From positions 1,240,001 through 1,304,000 of the forward strand of contig NZ_FWWR01000009.1 in assembly GCF_900176115.1 (NCBI RefSeq): a stretch of DNA of 64,000 nucleotides. Reading direction: 5' to 3'. Numbering within the stretch: position 1 is the stretch's first letter; every line of letters starts with the position of its first letter. This document shows positions 8,556 to 17,891 of this stretch, piece by piece. The DNA comes from Peptoniphilus asaccharolyticus DSM 20463. GTDB lineage: Bacteria > Bacillota > Clostridia > Tissierellales > Peptoniphilaceae. The translations under genes and the position numbers were made by a program. The notes under the pieces were generated by a model, which was not told the origin of the DNA, ran no database searches, and saw only the letters and a program-made list of their open reading frames with translations.

Positions 8556-9380
8556 TTAAATTATGAAGGCTCTCTTTTTATCTAGGTCAAGTCTTAGGAC
8601 TTCATAGGAATTTGGAAGTTTGTCTAAGTTGTTTTTTATTTCTTCTTCTGAAGTCTTGTCCATAGCCTTTAAGACCAGTATTATAGTTGAGCCAGCACCA
8701 CTTAGGTAGTGACCAAGGGCCTCGCTGCCATCAATAATTTTTTCAATCTCATGAATTTCTGGAATTAGTTTTAACCTGTAAGGTTCGTGAATCTTTTCAT
8801 CAAGGGCAACTTTTAAGTTTTCTTCGTCGCCAGAGATTAGGGACAAGATGACCATGGAAAGCCTTGATAGGTTAAAGACAGCATCTTCCTTTGAGTAAGT
8901 TTTTGGTAAGACATCCCTTGCTTCCTTTGTAGGAAGTTTGAAGTCAGGAATGATTGCTAAGAATTTAAAATTATTTGAAATTTCAAATTTTTCTACATAT
9001 ACTTGGTCCTCTTTTAAGATTGATGCCACAGCATTTCCAAAAATTGCTGGAGCCACATTGTCTGGATGACCCTCCATCTTTGTTGTAATTTTTAAAATTT
9101 CCTTCTTATCAAAGTCTCTCTTCGTGATGTCGAAGGCTGCCATTATACCCATGACAATGCAGGCAGCTGATGATCCAAGGCCACGTGAAAGGGGAATGTT
9201 TGTGTCCACGTCAAGGGCATACTTGTAGGCCTTGTAGATTAAATTAGTTTTTAAATTATTTTCAAATTTATCTTTATTACCAGTGATTTTAAATTCACAA
9301 GTGTTGGCAAGGTCAAGAGCAAGTCCAAGGACGTCAAAGCCGGGTCCAAGGTTTGCAGAAGTTGCTGGGACAGAAATTCT
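8556..9380 (-). pseudogene. thrB: Homoserine kinase, probably defective
   Basis: The product would phosphorylate homoserine for threonine synthesis. GHMP-kinase motifs are clear: VPATSANLGPGFDVLGLAL, PLSRGLGSSAAC (ATP loop), EGHPDNVAPAI and LSGAGSTIIL. The frame is open, but the gene looks damaged. About 13-15 residues normally present between the NLIY segment and VDTNIPLS are missing in frame. No proper start codon or ribosome site precedes VPATSAN. The open frame instead runs on upstream to 9467, and those ~26 residues match the C-terminal end of threonine synthase rather than homoserine kinase. It is the last gene of the decayed lysC-asd-hom-thrC-thrB operon. Confidence 0.65.
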
Positions 9381-9389
9381 CTTGCCACG

Positions 9390-10812
9390 TTTTGTAAATT
9401 TTAAAACTTCTTCTTCAATTTCATTTTTTTGAATTTTTGTCTTGTGAAGAATTTTTTTATTTTTCAATTTTTTAATTTCAGATGGAATCTTAACCCCAGT
9501 TTTTCATGAAGAATATTCATGTTTTCAAACTCGTCATCTGAAAGATTTTCGCCTAGGGCTTCAAGGACTGTTGAAGAAAACTTGTAGGGACTTGCAGTTG
9601 ATAAAATCACAGTCTTTTCAAGTCCAAGCTTGTCTACAATATTTTTTGCCACACCTGTGTGAGGGTCAATTAAATAATTTTCCTCTTCAAAGACCTTTCT
9701 AATAGTCTCCCTTGTCTCATCTTCACTTGCAAAGCCACACAAGAATTCATTGAAGTCTACCTCAAAGTCAAAGAGACACTTGTCTCTTAGGTAATCCATT
9801 TTTTCTTTAACAATATCATCAGAGGACTTGTGGAAGATCAGTCACTCAAGATTTGATGAAACTAAGAGGTCCATGGAAGGGGAAATTGTCTTTACAAGGT
9901 CCCTGTTTGCATCGTAAGTCCCAGTAGTGAAGAAGTCTGTCAAAACATTGTTGTCATTTGATGCAATGACAAGCTTGTCAACAGGCAGACCCATTTCCTT
10001 GGCATAGTAGCCAGCTAAGATGTCTCCAAAGTTTCATGTTGGAACGCAGTAGGAGATTTTTTCGCCGCCAGATATTTTTTTATTTTTAACTAAATCTGCA
10101 TAGGAATAAAAATAGTAAACAATTTGGGGAAGGAACCTGCCAATGTTAATGGAGTTGGCAGAAGAAAGATAAATATTTTCTTTTTTTAGCTCGTCCTTTA
10201 TTGCTACATCGTTAAATATTTTCTTCACAGCAGATTGAGCATCGTCAAAGTTGCCGTCGATGGAAATAACCTTTGAATTTAAAGAACCTGTTGTATCCAT
10301 TTGAGCCTTTTGGATGGAGCTTACACCTTCTGTTGGATATAAAACCAAGATGTCAATGTCCGCTGTGTTGTAAAAACCTTCTAGGGCAGCCTTACCTGTG
10401 TCGTCAGATGTTGCAGTTAAGATTAATGTCTTGTCCTTGATGCCAAGAGATTTTTTGGCATAAGCCAAGAGGTTTGGAAGAAGGCAAAGGGCAAAGTCCT
10501 TAAAGGCAGAAGTCCTTCAATGATAAAGTTCTAGGTAAAAATCCTTTTGGTAAGAAATGTTTACAATTTCATCTTCAAAGGATGCGTAGGATTTTTCTAT
10601 AATTTTTAACAAGTCATCCTTGTCAAAGTCTGTCAAATATAATGAAAGAATCTTGTGGGCCAAGTCTGTGTAAGATAGGTCCAAGTTATCCATTATGTCA
10701 AAGCTAGGGAAGGATTCTGGGACAAAGAGGCCCCATCTTCAGATATTCCTTTTACAATGGCTTCTCTGCCAGAAATTTTTAAATTTGAATTTCTTGTTGA
10801 TAAAAATTTCAT
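9390..10812 (-). pseudogene. thrC: Threonine synthase, multiply disrupted
   Basis: The frame starts at ATG 10812, overlapping the hom stop (ATGA). Read through its lesions it gives a full-length PLP-dependent threonine synthase: MKFLSTRNSNLKISGREAI, then ISEDG-GLFVPE, LYH-RTSAFKDFAL and VPT-NFGDI. Lesions are a 1-bp loss in a G-run near 10735-10742, in-frame TGA stops at 10517-10519, 10034-10036 and 9842-9844, and a further 1-bp loss near 9495 that shifts the C-terminus into the thrB frame. The first two stops replace conserved glycines (one base from GGA). The gene cannot make a working enzyme under the standard code. Confidence 0.9.
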
Positions 10813-11930
10813 AGGTCCTCCTCAATTTCTGCCAAGAAAACTTTTGAGAGGTCGCCTAGGGCATCTCTCAAGTCATCAAGTGAAACTTTCTTTGTAATAA
10901 TTAAGTGGTCATAATCTATAACTTTTTCTTCTTCAATTAATTCTTTTAATTCAGAAGAAAGGCCACTTGTCCTAACATAAAATTTATTTTTCAGATTATT
11001 TTCAACTTCATAAGTCTTTCCTGCATCATAAAAAGTTTTAATTTCTCTTCTTGCAAGAGTCCTTAAAAGGTCACGCATAACTGCATCGGCAGTTTCAAGC
11101 TTGTCTGCACCAGGTCCCTTTAGCTCGTAGGCTGAAAAATTTTCTCCCCAGACCTTTACTCCATTAGTTCCACCAAAAGTTTTAGCTAAGAAATTATCTT
11201 TTATAAATGTAGGAATTACAGAAATATTTATTTTTTCATTAGCGAGTTCTGACTTGGCAAGAAGTCTAATAGAATAGCCTCTTTCTCTTGCAAAATCAAA
11301 ATCTGCCTTTTTCACATTTTGAATTCCAAAAGTAAAAATTTCTTCTTCATTTATTTTTGCATTGTAGATAAGAGAAGATAAAATTCTTATCTTTCTCATG
11401 GCATCAAAGCCACCAACATCGGCAGTAGGATTTGCCTCTGCATAGCCAAGCACTTGGGCTTCTCTTAGGACCTCGTCATAGGATGAGCCTTCAACTTCCA
11501 TCTTTGAAAGGATGTAGTTGGAAGTTCCATTTAAAATCCCTTGGACCTTATGCATGTCGCTGAAGAAGGTCTCTTCCATGATGGGGTGAATCACTGGAAT
11601 GGCACCAGCAACTGCAGCCTCGTAGGAGAAATAAATATCTTTTTCTCTTGCAAGTTCATTTAATTCTTCAAAATATTTTGAAACTACAGCCTTGTTTGAC
11701 AATATTTTTGCCAGCCTTCATTAGCTCTACAATTCTCTCATAAGTTTCTTCAAGACTTGATGTCGCATCAATAACTGTGTCTACATCAGAATTTAAAATG
11801 GCTCTATGTCAAATATTGGGGAGACTCGTTAACTCGAGTCTCTTTCTTTATGTAAAAATGGGCACATAGACGCTAATAAAGATATCAAAACTAAAATAGC
11901 AAAAAACAACTAAAAATAAGCATAGCAAAT

Positions 11931-11948
11931 AAAACCCCTAGGGGTTTT
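11931..11948. terminator. Palindromic terminator-like sequence in ISL3 copy 1
   Basis: AAAACCCCTAGGGGTTTT is a perfect 18-bp palindrome just downstream of the transposase frame. The same palindrome occurs in copy 2 at 58914-58931. It probably limits transcription between the element and the host gene. Confidence 0.5.
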
Positions 11949-11973
11949 GCGAATTTTCCCGTTTTCCTAATCT

Positions 11974-13172
11974 CTACTTACATGAAAACATAATTCTTTT
12001 TCTAAACAAGTCAAAATTTCTCATACCAAAACAATTTCTTTTTAATGTTTTTATCTTTGTATGAGTTCCTTCAAGAGGTCCATTTGACCAAGAGTAATCA
12101 AATGAATTACATATTTCTTCAAACCAGTTATTAAAAGAAGTGATACAAGATTTAAATTCTTTTTAATTTTGATTCATCTGCTCTTTTTATCCATTCTCTT
12201 AAAGCTTTTTTTAGCTCTAGTTTTGTTTGGCTGACTAAGTACATACTGGTACCCACAGGGCACACAGTAGAACAATTCTTTTAACTTGTATGCTTCTTTT
12301 AATTCCTTGTTCAGTTCAATCATAAGTGATACTTCATTAGCTTGTTCTGAAGTTAGCTTAGAGGCAGGTTTTGTAATTAAACTCTTACTTCTTTTAAAAT
12401 ATTTCCTAAGCTTTGATGATACATCCTTTTATATTCTCTTTCTAACATTTTCTAATGCCCAGGATACTTGTCTTATGAAGTGGTACCTATCTATGATATG
12501 TATTGCGTTTTTAAAGAATGATTTCTTAACTGATTTAAATGTTTTAGACATATCACTTACAAAAAATTTTACTTCGTTTCTTTCTTTGTTTGGTATCTTT
12601 TCAAAGTACCCATACAATGTATTCTTATCTCTTGATGGTAAGATATCTATGATAGAGTGTTTAGATCCATCAAGAAGAGAAGTCTGATACCTGTTATTAC
12701 CACTATCACCTTTAAATTCGTCTATACATAATACTTCTGATAGCCTATCTCTAGAAGCACTTAAACAATTTAAAATTCTTAATACTGTGTTTGAAGAAAC
12801 ATTATACCTATTAGCAATAGAAGATATAGAATAAATCTCATCAAACTCAGAAACAATAGCAAAAACAAGTCTATTGGTCATAGTATGACCTTTGGCAATA
12901 AAATCAAGATTCCTCTCAAAACGAGAACCACAAGACTTACAATCATATCTAGTTTTCTTTAAGAAAATCAAAGATTTCTTACCTCGGATGTGAGTATCCC
13001 TAATCTTTTGAATTCTATGATCATGAACCCAAATCTTTTTAGAACCACAATGAGGACAAATAGACATCTTAGAAACAGAAGCGTGAACATTAACAAAATT
13101 ATTACTCTCATCAACACTATCAAAAACTACATCTTTAAAACCAAACAAATTCATGATATTATTATTTTGCAC
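11974..13172 (-). pseudogene. ISL3-family transposase, inactivated copy
   Basis: It matches the intact 398-residue transposase of copy 2 almost exactly over the first 247 codons: the zinc-finger region CPHCGSKKIW and CKSCGSRF, then the DDE-domain start CIDEFKGDSG. A CAA to TAA change ends it after RKRI at about 12429. Two 1-bp T insertions (near 12160 and 12205) further break the C-terminal part. It could not move on its own. Confidence 0.92.
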
Positions 13173-13248
13173 TTATATGCACCTCCAAGCTTTGTTTTTG
13201 GTTACTTAAAGTTTAGGACTAAAAGCGTATAAGTGCAATTTTTTTGCA

Positions 13249-14363
13249 GATAATTTATCATAACAAGTGCAACATAAATAAACTCATAGCTAATCAGCTG
13301 TGTTAATATGTAAGTGACCAAACAAAACATATTAAAAGGAGTGATTAACTATGAGCTATAACCATCTTACCATAGAAGAAAGATCTTGTATTTACCAATT
13401 TTTAAATTTAGGAATGAGTATAAGGAAAATTGCACAAGCACTTAAAAGGTCACCTAGTACAATATCTAGAGAAATTAAAAGAAATTCATCTAAGATAAAA
13501 GTTAGTAGGGGAAGTTACACTAAGTACTTTCCGATAAAGGCAAATGATAAATATATTGATAGAAGAAAAGACTGCCATAGAAAAAGTAAATTTTCTAAAG
13601 ATGTTATTGATTATTTAACTGTAAAGATTAACGAACATTGGTCCCCTGAACAAATATCAAATAGAAACACAAATGAGATTCATGAATTACCATCTACATC
13701 AACGATATATAGAATGATACACGCCAAAAAGCTGCCAAAAACTAGTATGAAAAATTTGAGAAGAAAAGCTAAATTTAAAAGGCCAGCAGAAAAAAGAGGA
13801 AAATTCAATGATAAAGGTAGAACAATTAAGAAAAGACCTAAAGAGATATACAGAAGGCAAGAATTAGGCCACTGGGAAGCAGATACGGTGGAATCAGGCA
13901 GATTAGATCATAAAAGGAAAAGTAGATGTTGTTTCGTAACTTTAGCAGAAAGAAAATCTAGATATTATATAGCAATCCTAGTTGAAATAGAAAGTCGGAA
14001 AGCGTAACACCAGCAATAATAAATGCATTAAAAGATTATCCAAAAGAATTAGTAAAAACAATAACCTTTGATAGAGGTAAAGAATTTTCAGAATTTGAGA
14101 AAATAGAAAAAGAATTAGGATGCAAAACTTATTTTTGTGATCCCTATTGTGCATGGCAAAAAGGTACAAATGAAAATAGTAACGGACTTTTGAGGGAGTT
14201 TTATCCTAAGGGTATGGATTTATCAGAAGTGAATATTGATGAATTAAATTATAACTTAAGTTTAATGAATAATAGACCTAGAAAATGTATAAAATATAAA
14301 ACACCTAAAGAAGAACTTTTTGGTCTCTTACCATAGGTGTTGCATTTGATTTGACAATTCGTC
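13249..14363 (+). mobile_element. IS30-family element copy A, nested in ISL3
   Basis: The ends are GATAATTTATCATAACAAGT on the left and the complement of GACGAATTGTCAAATCAAAT on the right. They are imperfect inverted repeats sharing TGCAACA just inside. A 4-bp duplication TGCA flanks it (13245-13248 and 14364-14367). It is 1115 bp, one base shorter than copies B and C because of a deletion in the transposase gene. Confidence 0.93.
13351..14336 (+). pseudogene. IS30-family transposase, frameshifted (copy A)
   Basis: It is identical in translation to the intact copies up to ILVE, where an A4 run is shortened to A3 near 13985 and the frame ends at 14007. Sequence corresponding to the DDE region (FDRGKEF and NENSNGLL) continues out of frame to 14336. 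The ribosome site AAAGGAG precedes the start. Confidence 0.92.
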
Positions 14364-14609
14364 TGCATAAAAATATCTGTTAGGGATTTACTCCCCAACA
14401 GATATTATAGAGCCTTTAAAATTTCATCAAAATCATCTGTGAAAGCAAGGTCGCCATCCAGGGGAGATCTTTTTTTATTTTTATTTCTTATTAGTACTTT
14501 TTCAATTTTTATATCAAAATTATTTTTTAAGAGGGATTCTCTCTTCTTGTATAAGATTTTTTCGACACCTGTTCCCACAGTGCCAAAGACCATTATGGCA
14601 ATTTTCAAC

Positions 14610-15587
14610 TTAAACCTCCAAGACTTTTTCCGCAATTTGTACTGCGTTAGTTGCAGCTCCCTTCCTAATGTTGTCGGCACAAGACCATAGGTTTAGACCG
14701 TTTTCTACAGTGAAGTCACGTCTAATTCTGCCAACAAAAACTTCATTCTTGTCGGCTGCCATTAGGGGTATTGGGTAAACTTCATTGGTAAGATCATCTT
14801 GAAGGACCATGGCAGGGTAGTCGCTGATGATTTTCTTCACATCTTCCATTTCAAAAGGCTTTTCCACTTCAACATTAATGGAAATTGAGTGGGAGAACTT
14901 AACTGGTACACGAACTGTTGTGGCAGTAACAAGGATATAGTCGTCGTGAAGAATTTTTTTAGTTTCATTAATCATCTTCATTTCTTCCTTGGAATAGCCA
15001 TTGTCTAAGAAGACATCAATTTGTGGAATGCAGTTGTTCTTGATTGGATACTTGTAGGTAAGTTGAGTGCCCTTTTCCAAGTCAGAAATACCATTAAGAC
15101 CTGATCCAGAAACAGATTGGTAAGTAGAATAAATTACCCTCTTAATCTTGTACTTGTCATGAATTGGTTTAAGTGGAAGTACAGATTGGATAGTTGAACA
15201 ATTGGGTTTGCAATAATTCCCTTATTCATTTTAATATCTTCAGGATTGATTTCTGGAACAACTAGGGGAACCTCTGGGTCCATCCTAAAGGCAGAAGAGT
15301 TGTCAATAACAGTTACTCCAGCCTTAGCAGCTATAGGAGCAAACTTTTCACTAACAGCACCGCCAGCAGAGAAGAGGGCAATCTTAATGTTTCTTCCTTC
15401 AAAGGAATCTTCCTTTAACTCCTCAACAGTGTATTCCTTGCCACAATATTCAATTTTTTTTGCCAGCTGATTTCTTGGAGCTAAACAAGTATAAATTGTC
15501 TATTGGGAAATTTTCTTCACTTAAAACCTTTAGCATCATGCTTCCAACAAGTCCAGTTGCACCAACAACTGCTACATTAACCTTCAT
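14610..15587 (-). pseudogene. asd: Aspartate-semialdehyde dehydrogenase, frameshifted
   Basis: The frame starts at ATG 15587 with MKVNVAVVGATGLVGSMML, the NADP-binding loop. Two homopolymer changes break it. An A-run of 8 where 7 are needed (15454-15461 on the plus strand) shifts the frame after SAGKK. A missing A near 15201 falls in the active-site segment ANPNCST. With both corrected the protein reads through SAFRMDPEVPLVVPEIN, SVSGSGLNGI and a normal end at 14610. The hom start lies 2 bp further on. It belongs to the decayed threonine operon. Confidence 0.9.
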
Positions 15588-15589
15588 CT

Positions 15590-16356
15590 TTAGTCCTCCT
15601 TATAAGATTCTCTATAAATTGCGCGAATTGCTTTTTCAAAATCCTGAGTTTCAACACCAATAATAATATTGATTTTGCTGGAACACTGGCTAATCATCTT
15701 AATATTAATTCCTTATTTGGCAAGGGCAGTGAAAGTCCTAGAAGACACACCCTTTTCATTAATCATGCCACGTCCAACAACGGCGATGAGGGAGATGTCC
15801 CTTTCCCAAGAAATATTATCCACGTTTTAAGCTCTTCAAGAACCTTGTTGAGCTTAGGTGTTATATAAGAATCTGCCATAAGAACAGAAACTGAGTCGAT
15901 GCTTGAAGGCATATGTTCAATGGAAATGTCATTGGACTCGAAAACTGTAGTGAGTTTTCCGAAAAAGTCCTTCTCACTATTCATATTTACCTTTTCAAGA
16001 TTTATAACAGTGAAATCTTTTTTGCCCGAGATACCAGTTAAAATATTTTTATTTTTTATGTCACATTGAGAAAGAATCAAAGTCCCTTCTTCATGTGGTG
16101 CGTTAGTATTTTTTATATTGATTGGAATGTTCTTGTCCCTAAGGGGGAAGATTGCCTCTTCGTGAAGGACCTTGGCGCCCATGTAGGAAAGCTCCCTCAA
16201 CTCTTTATAAGTAATTGTCCCAATAGGGCAGGAGTCCTTGACGATTTTTGGGTCTGCAACTAAGAAGCCAGACACATCAGTAAAGTTTTCATACATCTCA
16301 GCATCAAGGGCAGAGGCGATGACAGAACCAGTCACATCAGACCCACCACGTTTGTT
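15590..16356 (-). pseudogene. lysC: Aspartokinase 3' remnant
   Basis: Only the C-terminal part, roughly 250 codons, remains. It begins abruptly at RGGSDVTGSVIASAL and continues through the ACT-domain region (NILTGISGKKDFTVINLEKV). The N-terminal ~190 residues with the kinase active site are absent. An A-run shortened by one near 15825 and a CAA to TAA stop at 15713-15715 add further damage before the original stop at 15590-15592. The remnant abuts the stop codon of the deoxyribosyltransferase gene, which marks a deletion or recombination junction at about 16351-16356. Confidence 0.88.
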
Positions 16357-16833
16357 TTATAAATATTTTTTTAGAGTTGGAATCACATTTTCTGAATTAT
16401 CTATTACTTCGCCGTTTAGTTTGACAAGTCCAACTGTAAATAGATTTATATAACTGAATTGAGATTCGGCAATTTCTTGCAAAGCTTCAATTTTTTTAGT
16501 GTTTGTAGCGCCTTTTTGTCTTGAATCTGAATAGAGACCAACTACTGGGATGCCGGCATGATATGCTATACCGATTTCTGACGCAACTCCGGGATCTATT
16601 ATAGCTCCATCTAATACAGCAAATACTATGTCACTACTCAAAACTTCGTTTGAATCAAAAGTTGCAATCATTTTTGAATCAGCATAAGCTTCTTTATCAT
16701 TTATATTTGCAGCTTCTTGTGGAAGATAGACTTCTAAGTCTGTAAAACTTTCTCTTATCTTATCTACTAACATTTTATTAAAATTTCTCTCCATTTCACT
16801 GAACAGTGGAGAGGCAAAGTACAATTTTCTCAT
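16357..16833 (-). CDS. Nucleoside 2-deoxyribosyltransferase
   Basis: The 158-residue enzyme would transfer deoxyribose between nucleobases in nucleoside salvage. Family features are the start RKLYFASPLFS, DIVFAVLDGAIIDPGVASEIGIAY (with the likely catalytic Glu) and a Gly-rich substrate loop. I choose ATG 16833, which follows AGGAG at a spacing of five bases, over the in-frame ATG 16848. The gene is intact. It points into the dead threonine operon, whose lysC remnant begins 1 bp past its stop codon. Confidence 0.83.
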   Translation of the reverse strand: MRKLYFASPLFSEMERNFNKMLVDKIRESFTDLEVYLPQEAANINDKEAYADSKMIATFDSNEVLSSDIVFAVLDGAIIDPGVASEIGIAYHAGIPVVGLYSDSRQKGATNTKKIEALQEIAESQFSYINLFTVGLVKLNGEVIDNSENVIPTLKKYL

Positions 16834-17003
16834 ACAAGCTCCTATCACAAAACTAAAAGTTAAAATTTTCTTATGGAATATATTATAACATGCCTTTTAA
16901 ATTCAAATAGGATTGAAAAAATAATAAAAGTAATTTAGAAATTAGTATTGTTAAATAGGAAGTTTATCAAAGTAAAGTTTGGAAATATTTTTTACACATA
17001 GTA

Positions 17004-17032
17004 TTGCAATGCAGATGTAAAGATATTAAAAT
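17004..17032 (+). promoter_or_regulatory. Candidate sigma-A promoter for the pxp operon
   Basis: TTGCAA (17004-17009) and TAAAAT (17027-17032) are separated by 17 bp. The pxpA start is 78 bp further on. The rest of the gap 16834-17109 is AT-rich with no other clear signal. Confidence 0.4.
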
Positions 17033-17109
17033 AATGTAAAGAATAAAATATGAAAACGTATTCTGAAGATGTGATTTTATTCTTAATATTTGGCGAGGGG
17101 TGTAGAAGT

Positions 17110-17883
17110 ATGAAATTTTATGTTGATTTAAACAGCGATATAGGAGAAGGTTACGGAAGCTACAAGCTTGGAATGGATGAAGAAATTATCAAGTGTGTTA
17201 GCAGTATCAACTTAGCTTGCGGATGGCATGCTGGAGATCCTATGATTATGGACAAGACTGTTAAGCTTGCAATTGAACATGGGGTGAATGTTGGAGCTCA
17301 TCCAGGCTATCCAGACCTTTTAGGATTTGGAAGAAGAGCTATGACTATAACAAGAGAAGAAGCTAAAAACTACATGTTGTATCAAACAGGAGCCCTTATG
17401 GCATTCACAAAGGCAAATGGAATAAACCTACAACATATGAAGTTGCACGGAGGATTTTATAACAAAGCTTGTGTGGATCCTGAACTTGCAGCCGGAGTAA
17501 TCGATGGAATAGAAGCTCTTGATAAAGACATAATATTAATGGTACTAAGCGGAAGTTACATAGCAAAAGAGGCGAAGAAGAGAGGACTTAGAGTAAGCGA
17601 AGAGGTTTTTGCCGACAGAGGATATAATCCAGATGGAACATTGGTAAACCGTTCTAAACCAGGTGCATTTGTAAAGGACATAGACGAAGCACTTCCAAGA
17701 GTAATAAGAATGATTAAAGAGGGCAAAGTAACTGCTGTAGACGGACAAGATATAGATATTAAAGCTGATTCAATCTGTGTGCATGGAGATAATCCTAAGG
17801 CAATGGAATTTGTACAAAAAATAAGAGCCGGTTTAATAGAAGCTGGAATAGAAATTAAACCTATAGAAGATTTTATCAAGTGA
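17110..17883 (+). CDS. pxpA: 5-oxoprolinase subunit A (LamB/YcsF family)
   Basis: The 257-residue protein is one of three subunits that open 5-oxoproline (pyroglutamate) to glutamate using ATP. The LamB/YcsF pattern is clear: VDLNSDIGEGYGSYK, SSINLACGWHAGDP, VGAHPGYPDLLGFGRR and LQHMKLHGGFYN. I start at ATG 17110, after GAGGGGTG; an in-frame ATG at 17050 lacks a ribosome site. It is followed by a transporter gene and by pxpB and pxpC, so the operon is complete. Confidence 0.92.
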   Translation: MKFYVDLNSDIGEGYGSYKLGMDEEIIKCVSSINLACGWHAGDPMIMDKTVKLAIEHGVNVGAHPGYPDLLGFGRRAMTITREEAKNYMLYQTGALMAFTKANGINLQHMKLHGGFYNKACVDPELAAGVIDGIEALDKDIILMVLSGSYIAKEAKKRGLRVSEEVFADRGYNPDGTLVNRSKPGAFVKDIDEALPRVIRMIKEGKVTAVDGQDIDIKADSICVHGDNPKAMEFVQKIRAGLIEAGIEIKPIEDFIK

Positions 17884-17891
17884 GGTAAATT

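Larger units (their letters stand above)
11800..14414 (-). mobile_element. ISL3-family element copy 1, containing a nested IS30
   Basis: Terminal inverted repeats begin GGCTCTAT and end GGGGAG (11800-11823 and the complement at 14391-14414). The 8-bp target duplication TTTAAAAT lies at 11792-11799 and 14415-14422, within hom. Without the IS30 insert (13249-14363 plus a 4-bp duplication) the element is 1496 bp, two bases longer than the intact copy at 58783-60276. The two extra bases are single T insertions inside the transposase gene. Confidence 0.93.
10809..14608 (-). pseudogene. hom: Homoserine dehydrogenase, split by ISL3 plus IS30
   Basis: The 5' part runs from TTG 14608 (GGAGG upstream) to 14415 and encodes the NAD(P)-binding start, which reads MVFGTVGTGV with the first glycine of the usual GFGTVG changed to Val. 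The 3' part resumes at 11799 and reads in frame across the removed insertion (FDEIL then NSDVDTVIDAT). A short deletion (about 2 bp) near 11703 then shifts the frame in the conserved NIVxxNKA segment. The rest, down to 10809, is intact and contains NGTSNYILSKM and GPGADKLETADAVM. The ISL3 insertion is marked by the 8-bp duplication TTTAAAAT. The gene is certainly inactive. Confidence 0.92.

Noticed and set aside
9842-10519. UGA read as glycine (alternative genetic code) in thrC, since two of three in-frame TGA fall at invariant Gly positions
   Set aside because: The same operon also has a TAA stop, six indels, a truncation and an IS insertion, and all flanking genes use the standard code. Decay explains it more simply.
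12286-12687. Plus-strand open frame across ISL3 transposase, also at 59267
   Set aside because: It is the complement of the real transposase frame.
8556-16356. All lesions are sequencing errors
   Set aside because: Several indels are in homopolymers, but comparable runs in dozens of flanking genes are intact, and the in-frame stops, deletion and IS insertion are not homopolymer errors. Read data would still be useful.
17050-17109. Longer N-terminus for PxpA from ATG 17050
   Set aside because: No ribosome site, and it adds sequence before the conserved VDLNSDIGEG start.
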